The notes under the pieces were generated by a model. It was not told the DNA's origin. It did not search any database and saw only the letters and a list, made by a program, of their open reading frames with translations. Source: Oryzobacter faecalis (GTDB lineage: Bacteria > Actinomycetota > Actinomycetes > Actinomycetales > Dermatophilaceae). From it: a stretch of 64,000 nt of DNA. Shown piece by piece: positions 17,321 through 26,441 of the stretch. A program made the position numbers and the translations under genes. The stretch spans positions 124,001 to 188,000 of the forward strand of contig NZ_JBKOFW010000002.1 of the NCBI RefSeq assembly GCF_046764005.1, given 5' to 3'. Numbering within the stretch: position 1 is the first letter of the stretch; each line of letters opens with the position of its first letter.

Positions 17321-19186
17321 TCAACCGTCGAGCAGCCACCGTCCCTCGACGGGCGGGCCACGGAAGACCTCCCGTCCGCGCCCGTCCCTGAGGACGACGA
17401 GGAAGTCGCCCAGCGGTTCGGCGGTGAGCCGGACGTCGAGCACGGTCGCACGGCGCCCACCCGTCGACACGACGGCGGACCGCACCGCACCGTCGGTGGT
17501 GACCAGCTGGACCGTGGCCGCGACCTGGTGGAGGACGACGAACCGGGGCCGTCCCGGGGCGACCTCCGTGGCCCACGCCATGCTGGGCCGGTCGGCGTGG
17601 CCGGCGGGGACGAGCATCGCGACCTCGATGGTCACGACCTGGCCCCTCCCGGACTCGAGGTAGAGGGCGGAGCGCAGCACCGCGCCGTCGGGCGTGGTCG
17701 TCAGGTAGCGCCGCAGCCGGGCGCCCGCGCCCCGGTCCGTCCCCGCCGGGTCGTCGAAGAGTCCCGCGGGCAGGGGGTCGTCCGAGACGACCTCGGAGCG
17801 CAGGGCGCTCTCGGGGATCCCCGTCGCGGACGACACGAACCGCTCGATCCGGTCGACGGCGTCCGCGGGGTCGAGGTTCTCGACGTCGAGGCCCCCGAAC
17901 GGCGAGAAGGGGGAGACCGGGGGTCCGTCGAACAACCCGAGGCGCACCCGTAGGGCCGGCGACCAGCCGCCGACGAGGGAGGCGGAGACGCCGCCACGCA
18001 GCGGCAGGTCCACCCAGGAGCGCCCCAGCTCCCCGGACGGCAGGGGCCGCACGACGCGCGAGAACCGCGCCGTCGTCTCGGTGGGCATCGCCAGCACGAC
18101 GAGGATCGTGCGCGGGACGGAGACCTCGGGGCCGTCGGGCACGGCGACGACGACCGCGTTCGGGGAGTCGACGTGGCTCCACTCCGGCGTCACCTCGTCG
18201 AGGCTCGTGGGATCGGCACCCGTGGGCCCCGTGAAGAGGCGCAGCGAGCTGTCGGAGCGGCCGTCGTCGGAGGCCGTCGTGGTCCATCCCACGAGGACGC
18301 GGCGCGTGCCCACGTCACCGACCCAGAGGATGCGGTCGGTCGGCTCCAGCCGCCGCGACCGGAAGGCCCGCAGCCCCGGGTCGGTCGCGAGCGGACCCCG
18401 GACCGGCCACCGCGACGTGAGGTACCAGGCCCGGTCCGTGGCGGCCGGGAGCGGCGGCGCGGTCGGCGCCGACGGGTCGCCGCCGCGCAGCCCGAGGGCC
18501 GCGGCGACACCGGCGCCGCCGAGCACGACCGCACCGCCCACGAGGAGGCCGCGGCGTCGTACCCGCCCTGACCGGCGCTCCACGAGCTCGACCGGGTCCG
18601 GTGGCGCCCCGAGCGGGGCGAGGTCCCCGAGGAGCAGGTCGAGGGCCGCCCCGAGGTCGTGGTCGAAGGCCCACGGGGCGGGCTCCTCACCGGCCGCGGC
18701 GCGGGCGGCCGTGTGGGCGTCCTCGAGCCCCCGGCGCACGTCGACGCCGGAGGCGACGAGGCCGGCGGAGGACCGGCCGAGGAGGCGGGCCGCCTCCGGG
18801 GCGTCGACCGCCCAGACGTGGGCGGTCGCGACGAGCGCACGGGCGAGCGGGTCGAGGGCGCGCAGGTGCTCGACGAGCGCGGCTCGGACGGGGTCGGCGG
18901 CGACGTCCTCGTCCGGGGGATCCGTCGTCCTGGGTCCCGCGCGGTCGAGAGCGGACCGGAGGACGAGCCGCCGCGCCTCCTCGACCGGCCGGCCCTCCTC
19001 GCTCACGCCGGACCACTCGCGGGCGAGCCGGGCCAGGGCCGTCGTCGTGACGTCTCGGGCCAGCCCAGGGTCGAGGAGGACGAGCTGGGCCACCGGCTCG
19101 AGGTCACCCCACCGGCTCCGGACGAAGTCGGCGAGGCTCTCGCCGCCCGCGACGACCCCACCCTCCGGGCCCGGTCGGTCGCGCAC
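17321..19186 (-). CDS. Single-pass membrane protein with sigma-region-4-like N-terminal domain
   Basis: About 621 residues. The cytoplasmic first ~230 residues are helical, and LARALVATAHVWAVDAPEAARLLGRSSAGLVASGVDVRRGLEDA resembles a sigma region 4 or related helix-turn-helix used by membrane-anchored ECF-linked proteins. A short basic stretch (RVRRRGLLVGG) precedes one membrane segment, and about 350 extracytoplasmic residues with little similarity to anything I recognise follow. The GTG start at 19186 is 11 bases after the upstream DUF2510 gene, so the two form an operon. Envelope sensing is a guess. Beta-rich repeats such as FVVLHQVAATVQLV are seen near the C-terminus. Confidence 0.7.
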   Translation of the reverse strand: MRDRPGPEGGVVAGGESLADFVRSRWGDLEPVAQLVLLDPGLARDVTTTALARLAREWSGVSEEGRPVEEARRLVLRSALDRAGPRTTDPPDEDVAADPVRAALVEHLRALDPLARALVATAHVWAVDAPEAARLLGRSSAGLVASGVDVRRGLEDAHTAARAAAGEEPAPWAFDHDLGAALDLLLGDLAPLGAPPDPVELVERRSGRVRRRGLLVGGAVVLGGAGVAAALGLRGGDPSAPTAPPLPAATDRAWYLTSRWPVRGPLATDPGLRAFRSRRLEPTDRILWVGDVGTRRVLVGWTTTASDDGRSDSSLRLFTGPTGADPTSLDEVTPEWSHVDSPNAVVVAVPDGPEVSVPRTILVVLAMPTETTARFSRVVRPLPSGELGRSWVDLPLRGGVSASLVGGWSPALRVRLGLFDGPPVSPFSPFGGLDVENLDPADAVDRIERFVSSATGIPESALRSEVVSDDPLPAGLFDDPAGTDRGAGARLRRYLTTTPDGAVLRSALYLESGRGQVVTIEVAMLVPAGHADRPSMAWATEVAPGRPRFVVLHQVAATVQLVTTDGAVRSAVVSTGGRRATVLDVRLTAEPLGDFLVVLRDGRGREVFRGPPVEGRWLLDG

Positions 19187-19197
19187 GGTCGTCCGCG

Positions 19198-20106
19198 TCA
19201 GAAGGCCGTCGTGACCGTGCCCTGACGGGCGTCGCCGACGTCGCCGAAGATCGGCACGCACTGGACGTCGACGGTTCCTCCGCCGGCCTCGGCCGACTGC
19301 GAGGTGCAGACCGTCTCGGCGGTACCGCCGTCGGCCGTGGGGAAGGACATCGTGAAGAAGACCGGGACGTCGCCGTCACTGATCTCGGCCCTCATGTCGC
19401 GCACCTGGACGGCGTCGACACCGAGGGCGCCCTGCTCGTCCAGCGCCCAGCCGTCCTGGATCCTCGCGCGGGGCACCTCGAAGCCCTGCCCGACGGTGAT
19501 CTCGAACGTCCGGCCGAGCCCCTCGGTGGGCAGGTCGGACGGGAAGGTCGTCGGCAGGTCGGAGGGGAAGGTCGTCGGGAAGGTGTCGCGGACGTCCTCG
19601 ACGGCACGGTTGAAGAAGAAGATCCCCGCGAGCACGACGCCGACGAGGACGACGATCCCCACGACGACCGCGATGAGGCAGCCCTTGAGCAGGCCGCTGC
19701 CGCCGGACTTCTGGGGCGGCTGCCAGCCGGTGTCGCCGGTCGCGCCGTAGCCGCCTCCGCCGTAGGCGCCACCGCCGTAGCCGGGCGAGCCGTAGCCGGT
19801 CTGCGTCGTCCCGGCGGGCGGGTGGGCGGCAGGGTACGCCGACGGGTCCGGTGTGCCGTAGGGAACGGCCGCGGGGGTCTCCGCCGCGGCGGGCGGCACG
19901 GTGGGCAGCTGCTGCGTGCTCCCGACGTCCATCGCCTGGGTGTCGCTCGGCGAGGAGGTGCCGTCACCGCCCGCCCACGAGGGCGGCGGTGGCGGCGCGG
20001 TCGGGTCGGTCCCCGCCGGGGCGCGGAACTGCTCGGTCCACTGCTGGCCGTCCCAGTACCGCTCGCGCCCGTCGTCCTGCAGGTGCCACCCGGGGGGTGC
20101 CGACAT
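19198..20106 (-). CDS. DUF2510-domain membrane protein
   Basis: About 302 residues. It begins with a DUF2510 motif, PPGWHLQDDGRERYWDGQQWTEQF, followed by a long Pro/Gly/Tyr-rich linker (YGSPGYGGGAYGGGGYG), one strong membrane segment (GCLIAVVVGIVVLVGVVLAGIFFF), a threonine/proline repeat TFPSDLPTTFPSDLP, and a ~110-residue extracytoplasmic domain with two cysteines (ETVCTSQ, VQCVPIF) that could form a disulfide. DUF2510 occurs at the N-terminus of many actinobacterial membrane proteins, without a known function. GGAGGACGAG precedes the ATG. It is in one operon with the gene behind it. Confidence 0.85.
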   Translation of the reverse strand: MSAPPGWHLQDDGRERYWDGQQWTEQFRAPAGTDPTAPPPPPSWAGGDGTSSPSDTQAMDVGSTQQLPTVPPAAAETPAAVPYGTPDPSAYPAAHPPAGTTQTGYGSPGYGGGAYGGGGYGATGDTGWQPPQKSGGSGLLKGCLIAVVVGIVVLVGVVLAGIFFFNRAVEDVRDTFPTTFPSDLPTTFPSDLPTEGLGRTFEITVGQGFEVPRARIQDGWALDEQGALGVDAVQVRDMRAEISDGDVPVFFTMSFPTADGGTAETVCTSQSAEAGGGTVDVQCVPIFGDVGDARQGTVTTAF

Positions 20107-20204
20107 CTCGTCCTCCTCGATCGTGCTCCGCCGCGAGCCTAGACGGTGCGCGGTGGGCGGCGCGGGGGCTTGCTCCACGCCGCCCACCGGGTCGGAGGGG
20201 GCGG

Positions 20205-20588
20205 TCAGTCGTCCGGTTCCAGCACCGCCAGCTCGACCTCGGTGAGCATCCTGCTGCGGATGAGGAAGCGCACCCCTTCGGGCGCCCCCACCGAGAAGCC
20301 GGCGCCGCGTCCGGGCACGACGTCGACCGTCAGGTGCGTGTACCGCCAGTACCGGAACTGGCTGAGCGACATGTACATCGGGACGTGGCGTTCGAGGCCG
20401 ACGTCGAGGTCGCCGAGGTGGACGTCGGCCTCGCTGATGACGAAGTCACCGTCCGGGTAGCACATCGGGGCCGACCCGTCGCAGCAGCCACCGGACTGGT
20501 GGAACATCAGCGGCCCGTGGACCCCGGTGAGGCGGCGGACGAGGGCCGCCGCCTCACCGGTGACGTCGACGCGGGTGGTGGTGTCCAC
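20205..20588 (-). CDS. DUF779 family protein, aldehyde dehydrogenase partner
   Basis: About 127 residues, full length. It has the conserved cysteine-rich start of the family, GPLMFHQSGGCCDGSAPMCYPDGDF, and LTVDVVPGRGAGFSVGAPEGVRFL near the end. DUF779 genes are regularly found next to ExaC/AldA-type aldehyde dehydrogenases, as here, where it starts five bases after the dehydrogenase gene. A metal-binding or accessory role for the cysteines is plausible but not established. Confidence 0.92.
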   Translation of the reverse strand: MDTTTRVDVTGEAAALVRRLTGVHGPLMFHQSGGCCDGSAPMCYPDGDFVISEADVHLGDLDVGLERHVPMYMSLSQFRYWRYTHLTVDVVPGRGAGFSVGAPEGVRFLIRSRMLTEVELAVLEPDD

Positions 20589-20592
20589 CGGC

Positions 20593-22116
<1,524 letters not shown>

Positions 22117-22173
22117 CGCGATCTCCCTTGATCTCGTGCGATCCGCCTGCGTGACGGTTGCCGGAGACCGTAG

Positions 22174-22200
22174 GCAGCGCCACGCTGCAACGACGCTGCA
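22174..22200. promoter_or_regulatory. Candidate operator upstream of the aldehyde dehydrogenase
   Basis: GCAGCG (22174-22179) and CGCTGC (22183-22188) form a short dyad, and the octamer ACGCTGCA occurs twice, at 22182-22189 and 22193-22200, one helical turn apart. The position, about 60-85 bases before the exaC start, fits a binding site for the upstream-encoded GAF regulator. This is inference. Confidence 0.35.
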
Positions 22201-22250
22201 CCGCCACCCGGACCCCACCCTCGAGCCCCCCCCCCGCGCCCTCGCCCGAG

Positions 22251-22324
22251 TCCCAACTTTCCCGCCTGATGCCGGAACCTTCGGTGAGGCACCCCGAACT
22301 TCGGGGTGCCTCACCGAAGGTTCC
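22251..22324. repeat. Long intergenic palindrome, family A (copy 1)
   Basis: A perfect 25-bp arm pair (22274-22298 and 22300-22324) with a one-base centre makes a 51-base palindrome. It is preceded by a 30-base conserved lead that begins TCCCAACTTTCCCGCC at 22251. The lead recurs on the opposite strand at 38223-38257. It lies between the GAF regulator and exaC. Confidence 0.85.
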
Positions 22325-22408
22325 AATGCCATGGACGGCGCCTGCCGGGGGTGGGCTCGGCGGAGGGTCCGCCGACGGCAGGAGCGGCGTCTGACCGATG
22401 ACCGCGGG

Positions 22409-23692
22409 TCAGGGACCGAGGAGGCGGGCGACCTCGGCCTCCGCGACCTGCCTCAGCGGTGAGGTGGGAGGGAGCACCTCGGCCTGCCGCTCCCACATCT
22501 CCAGATCGGTTGCGCCCCAGCGCGAGCGGGTCCAGCCGACCATGAGGTCACCCTCCCCCGAGCGGAGGACGGCCGTCCGCACCTGCGCCTCGAGGACGTC
22601 GCGGAGCTCGACGACCTCCGGCGCCTCCGAGCCGGGCAGGAGCGGACCCTTGTACGCCTGGAGCGCCTCACGCACCCGCCCGGTGGCGATGTGCGCGGCG
22701 ACGCTGCGCCAGTCGGACTCGGTCTCGGCGACGACGCGGTAGGGGCGCGACGCGAGGACGTCCGGCCCGAGGAGGGTGCGCAGCCGCGTCATCTCGGCCC
22801 GCAGGGTCGAGGCGTTGACCCGCCCGGGATAGACGCGCGCCTCCAGCTCCTCCGCCGTGAGGCCGGACGGCTGCTCGAGCAGCGCGACGAGGATCTCGCT
22901 GTGCCGGCGGCTCAGCCGGTGGGTGCGGCCCCCGACCTCCGCCACGGCCTCCGGCAGCCCCAGCCCGCGCACGCGGAGCACCCCGGTGGCGTCGGGGAGG
23001 TCGGTGGAGCCGGGCGCCGCCAGGGTCGTGCCGGTGAGGGCGAGCCGCGCGAGCTCGGACTCGGCCATCCGGGCGGCCGCGCGGATCATCGCCAGGCTCT
23101 GCGGCGAGGACACGTCCGGGCCGCCGGTGATGTCGACGACGCCCAGGACGCGCGAGGTCGTCGGGTCGTGGATCGGCGCGGCGGCGCAGCTCCACGGGTG
23201 GACGAGCCGGTTGTAGTGCTCGGTCGCGCGCACGGCGACCGGCTCGTCGAGGTGCAGCGCCATCCCCGGGGCGTTCGTGCCGGCGCCGGGCTCGCTCCAC
23301 ACCGACCCCTCGACGAAGTTGATCGACTCGGCCCTGCGCAGCACGCTCGGCGGGCCACAGACCCAGAGGAGGTGACCCTCGGCGTCACCCACGGCCATGA
23401 CCGAGTCGCAGTCGACGGCGGCTCGGCCGAGGACGTCGTAGAGGAGCGGGAAGACGTGCGACAGGGCGTGCGCCGCGCGGTAGTCGACGAGGTGCGCGCG
23501 GTCGAGGGCAACGGGGGCCAGGTGGCCTTCGGGGTCGACGCCGGCGGCCGAGGACCGCAGCCACGACTCCGCGACGACCGAGCGGATGCCGCCCCCCGTC
23601 ACCGACGTCGTGGCCGTCGCCGACCGGGCGGCGTGCGCGTGGTCCCGGTGCCCGGCGCGCGGGTCCGGGCGTCCCGATGCGCCGCCGGTCAT
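22409..23692 (-). CDS. GAF-domain transcriptional regulator of the aldehyde dehydrogenase (AcoR-like sensor part)
   Basis: About 427 residues. The N-terminal half is the AcoR-like sensor (VVAESWLRSSAAGVDP, AVGDAEGHLLWVCGP, INFVEGSVWSEPGAGTNAPGMAL, HPWSCAAAPIHDPTTSRVLGVVDITGG). In enhancer-binding AcoR an AAA+ domain would follow; here instead there is a winged-helix-like part (HSEILVALLEQPSGLTAEELEARVYPG, TLRAEMTRLRTLLG), consistent with actinobacteria lacking sigma-54. It lies directly upstream of exaC-DUF779 on the same strand. Known homologues are similarly placed beside aldehyde dehydrogenase genes, so it is probably their activator. The ATG at 23692 starts MTGGASGRPD. Confidence 0.82.
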   Translation of the reverse strand: MTGGASGRPDPRAGHRDHAHAARSATATTSVTGGGIRSVVAESWLRSSAAGVDPEGHLAPVALDRAHLVDYRAAHALSHVFPLLYDVLGRAAVDCDSVMAVGDAEGHLLWVCGPPSVLRRAESINFVEGSVWSEPGAGTNAPGMALHLDEPVAVRATEHYNRLVHPWSCAAAPIHDPTTSRVLGVVDITGGPDVSSPQSLAMIRAAARMAESELARLALTGTTLAAPGSTDLPDATGVLRVRGLGLPEAVAEVGGRTHRLSRRHSEILVALLEQPSGLTAEELEARVYPGRVNASTLRAEMTRLRTLLGPDVLASRPYRVVAETESDWRSVAAHIATGRVREALQAYKGPLLPGSEAPEVVELRDVLEAQVRTAVLRSGEGDLMVGWTRSRWGATDLEMWERQAEVLPPTSPLRQVAEAEVARLLGP

Positions 23693-23785
23693 GCGGACCA
23701 GTAGACGGAGGTCGGCGCCCTCACGCAAGGCGCCGTTCGCTGCGCGGCGCCCAGCGGTCGCGTCCGCACGCCGAGTGGTTAGCCC

Positions 23786-23849
23786 GGTCGAGTGGCCACG
23801 ACACGCTGATGCGGCGGCCGCTCCATCAGCGTGTCGCGGCCACTCGACC
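23786..23849. repeat. Long palindrome, family E, overlapping the GH4 stop
   Basis: Two 26-base arms (23786-23811 and 23824-23849), identical except for one base, with a 12-base loop. The right arm includes the GH4 stop codon and encodes its last residues (GRVAATR). It could act as a terminator-like structure or be an inserted repeat. Confidence 0.8.
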
Positions 23850-25178
23850 CCGGAAGACGGCGTCGACCTCGGGGATGTGGGCCCGGTAGCCGGCGAGCAG
23901 CTCGCGGGCGACGGTGACCGAGTCGACGAGCGGGTGCAGCGCGAACGCCTCGACGGCCCGGTCCGGCGAGCCGGTGAGGGCGGCCTCGATGACGAGCCGC
24001 TCGACGGCCTTGACCTGCTGGACGAGCCCGAGCCGGTGGCCCGTGAGCGGCGTGACCGGCAGCGGCCTCGGGCCACCGGCGTCGACGGCGCAGGGGACCT
24101 CGACGACCGCGTCGTCCGGGAGCCCGGGCAGCACGCCGCCGTTGCGCACGTCGAGGACCAGCGTGGCCGGCTCCCCGCGGGCGATGGCCGCCATGAGGGC
24201 GAGCGCGACGCCCTCGTAGCCGCCGCCCTCGACGTCCTCCTCGGGGCGCTCCTCATCGCCCCGCGCCTCGGCCATGTAGGTGGCGTTGCGCTGGAGCCGG
24301 ACCCGGTCCCACTCGCCGAAGGGGTGCTCCACGGCGGTGACCCGCTGGTAGAAGTCGCGCTGCTGGGCGAGGAGGTACTCGCCGCGGGTCCGGGGGGCGG
24401 CCGTGGCCGAGCGGACCGCGTCGCGCGTGAAGTAGTAGTAGTAGAGGTACTCGTTCGGGATGGCCCCCAGGGTCCGCACCCAGTCGGCGCCGAGGAGGTG
24501 CGCCTCCTCCATCGACCCGAGCAGCAGGTCGTCGGCGAGGAGGTCGGGGAGGACGTCGCGCCCCTCGTGGTGCAGGCCCTGGAGCCACCCGAGGTGGTTC
24601 AGGCCCGCATAGTCGACGGTGGTGTCGGCGGGGTCGAGCCCCAACGAACGGGCAGCCCTGCGCGCCAAGGCTGTCGGGCTGTCGCAGATACCCACGACGC
24701 GGTTGCCGAGGACCCCCTGCATCGCCTCGGTGATCATCCCGGCCGGGTTGGTGAAGTTGATGACCCACGCGTGCGGGGCCAGTGCCCGGACCCGCTCGGC
24801 GACCCGGACCGCGACGGGCACGGTGCGCAGCCCGAACGACAGGCCGCCGGGCCCGGTCGTCTCCTGGCCGAGGAGCCCGAGGTCGAGGGCCACCCGCTCG
24901 TCGGCCGTCCTCCCCTCGAGCCCCCCGACACGGATCGCGCTGAAGACGAAGTCGGCGCCGTCGAGCGCCTCGTCGAGGGAGGACGTGGCCACGACCCGCG
25001 GCGGATCCGGCTGTCCCGCAGCCTGGTCGGCCAGGACCCGCTCGATGGCGGCGAGCCGGGCGGCATCGACGTCGTGCAGCCGCACCTCGTCGACGCGTCG
25101 CTCGTGGGTGTCACCGAGCAGGGCGCCGTACACGAGGGGGGTCCGGAAGCCGCCGCCGCCCAGGATCGCCAGCCTCAT
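23826..25178 (-). CDS. Glycoside hydrolase family 4 (6-phospho-beta-glucosidase type)
   Basis: About 450 residues. GH4 enzymes are NAD- and metal-dependent glycosidases. Visible are the Rossmann start MRLAILGGGGFRTP, DFVFSAIRVGG, the GQETTGPGG(L) loop, FTNPAGMITEAM, the metal/catalytic VGICDSPTAL cysteine region and DYAGLNHLGW with the histidine. The layout resembles 6-phospho-beta-glucosidases (CelF/LicH type). The ATG overlaps the stop of a 15-codon leader ORF. It is divergent from a PfkB-type sugar kinase gene, which could supply a phosphorylated sugar. No PTS gene is nearby. The last residues are encoded by a palindromic repeat. Confidence 0.92.
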   Translation of the reverse strand: MRLAILGGGGFRTPLVYGALLGDTHERRVDEVRLHDVDAARLAAIERVLADQAAGQPDPPRVVATSSLDEALDGADFVFSAIRVGGLEGRTADERVALDLGLLGQETTGPGGLSFGLRTVPVAVRVAERVRALAPHAWVINFTNPAGMITEAMQGVLGNRVVGICDSPTALARRAARSLGLDPADTTVDYAGLNHLGWLQGLHHEGRDVLPDLLADDLLLGSMEEAHLLGADWVRTLGAIPNEYLYYYYFTRDAVRSATAAPRTRGEYLLAQQRDFYQRVTAVEHPFGEWDRVRLQRNATYMAEARGDEERPEEDVEGGGYEGVALALMAAIARGEPATLVLDVRNGGVLPGLPDDAVVEVPCAVDAGGPRPLPVTPLTGHRLGLVQQVKAVERLVIEAALTGSPDRAVEAFALHPLVDSVTVARELLAGYRAHIPEVDAVFRGRVAATR

Positions 25179-25222
25179 CGGCGGCGACCCACCGTCGGCA
25201 CCACCGCGGCAACGACCTCCAT
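25175..25222 (-). CDS. Putative 15-residue leader peptide overlapping GH4
   Basis: An ATG-initiated ORF, MEVVAAVVPTVGRRR, whose TGA overlaps the GH4 ATG (ATGA). TACGCT lies eight bases upstream, so its start codon would be at the 5' end of a leaderless transcript. It may couple translation into the GH4 gene. It is too short for similarity arguments. Confidence 0.35.
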   Translation of the reverse strand: MEVVAAVVPTVGRRR

Positions 25223-25230
25223 GGCTCGCC

Positions 25231-25236
25231 AGCGTA
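25231..25236 (-). promoter_or_regulatory. Candidate -10 box (TACGCT) upstream of the GH4 leader
   Basis: On the minus strand TACGCT is eight bases before the ATG of the 15-codon leader, placing the transcription start near that codon. Confidence 0.35.
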
Positions 25237-25312
25237 GCCGCGGACCGGTGACGGACGCCCCGCCCACAGGGCATGCTGTGGCAGACGCCGACCGACGACG
25301 GAGGTGAGGACG

Positions 25313-26440
25313 GTGCCCGGCCAGGCCTTCGACCCACTCGCCGACGTCCGGCACGACGGCGACCCCGACCTCGACCTGTTCGTCTGGGGCACGGTCTTCC
25401 TCGACATCATCCTCACGGGGCTCGACCGGCTCCCCGACGGCGGCCAGGAGGTCTGGGCCGAGGGAATGGGCTCGTGCCCGGGCGGCATCGCCAACCTCGC
25501 CGTGGCCGCCCGCCGCCTCGGCCTGCGGACCTCCCTCGCCGCGGCGTTCGGTGACGACGCGTACGGCGACTTCTGCTGGGAGACCCTCGCCGACGAGGAG
25601 CACGTCGACCTCTCCCGCTCCCGACGCTTCACCGGCTGGCACTCGCCCGTCACCGTCTCGCTGGCCGTGGCGCGCGACCGCGGGATGGTCAGCCACGGCC
25701 ACCCGTCCCCCCTCGACGCCACCGAGCTCATCGGCGAGCCGCCGTCCGCCCGCGCCGTCATGGCCGAGCTCGCCCCGGACCGGCCGCTCATCGGCACCGA
25801 CGCGCCGACGTGGGTCGAGAAGGCACGGGCCGCGGGATCGCTCGTCGTCGCCGACGTCGGCTGGGACCCCTCGGGCGCCTGGCCGCGCGACGTCCTCGAC
25901 CAGCTCGCGGTCTGCGACGCCTTCCTCCCCAACGCCGTCGAGGCGATGGCGTACACCCGCACCTCGTCGCCGGCCGACGCGCTCTACGCCCTCGCCGACC
26001 TCGTGCCCCTGGCGGTCGTCACGAACGGCGAGGAGGGCGCCCTCGCCATCGACGCGACGACGGGTGAGGAGGCCACCGTGCCCGCGCTGCGGGTCGAGGC
26101 CCTCGACCCCACCGGGGCGGGTGACGTGTTCAGCGCCGCCATCGTCGTCGGGACCCTCGCGGGATGGCCCCTCCACCAGCGGCTGTCGTTCGCGGCGCTG
26201 TGCTCCGCCCTCGCGGTGCAGCACTTCGGCGGCTCCCTCGCCGCTCCCGGCTGGGGCGACATCGCCGACTGGTGGCAGCACCAGCGGGTCGCCACCACGG
26301 ACGACGCCTACCACCGCTCGATCCGGCGCCGGTTCGGCTTCCTCGACGACCTCGTCCGCGACGTCCCGGCCGGGCTGGGGCGACGCGCGACGGCGACGAT
26401 CGCCCGCCACGTCGACGTCGAGGGGTTCGACGCAGGCTGA
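25313..26440 (+). CDS. PfkB-family carbohydrate kinase
   Basis: About 375 residues, slightly longer than usual because of a C-terminal helix region. PfkB signatures: substrate-binding GSCPGGIANLAVAARRLGL near residue 50, FGDDAYGDF, and the ATP/anion-hole motif DPTGAGDVFSAA with the catalytic aspartate. The family phosphorylates ribose, fructose, nucleosides or related sugars; the substrate is not readable. The GTG at 25313 is favoured because GGAGGTGAGGAC lies just before it; a GTG at 25304 would overlap that site. It is divergent from GH4, suggesting joint sugar use. Confidence 0.88.
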   Translation: MPGQAFDPLADVRHDGDPDLDLFVWGTVFLDIILTGLDRLPDGGQEVWAEGMGSCPGGIANLAVAARRLGLRTSLAAAFGDDAYGDFCWETLADEEHVDLSRSRRFTGWHSPVTVSLAVARDRGMVSHGHPSPLDATELIGEPPSARAVMAELAPDRPLIGTDAPTWVEKARAAGSLVVADVGWDPSGAWPRDVLDQLAVCDAFLPNAVEAMAYTRTSSPADALYALADLVPLAVVTNGEEGALAIDATTGEEATVPALRVEALDPTGAGDVFSAAIVVGTLAGWPLHQRLSFAALCSALAVQHFGGSLAAPGWGDIADWWQHQRVATTDDAYHRSIRRRFGFLDDLVRDVPAGLGRRATATIARHVDVEGFDAG

Positions 26441-26441
26441 C

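Noticed and set aside
15777..18287. 836-residue minus-strand ORF across the serine hydrolase gene
   Set aside because: Antisense shadow; SxxK hydrolase motifs are complete on the plus strand.
22251..22324. CRISPR-like repeat
   Set aside because: Only isolated palindromes, no regularly spaced repeat-spacer array and no cas genes.
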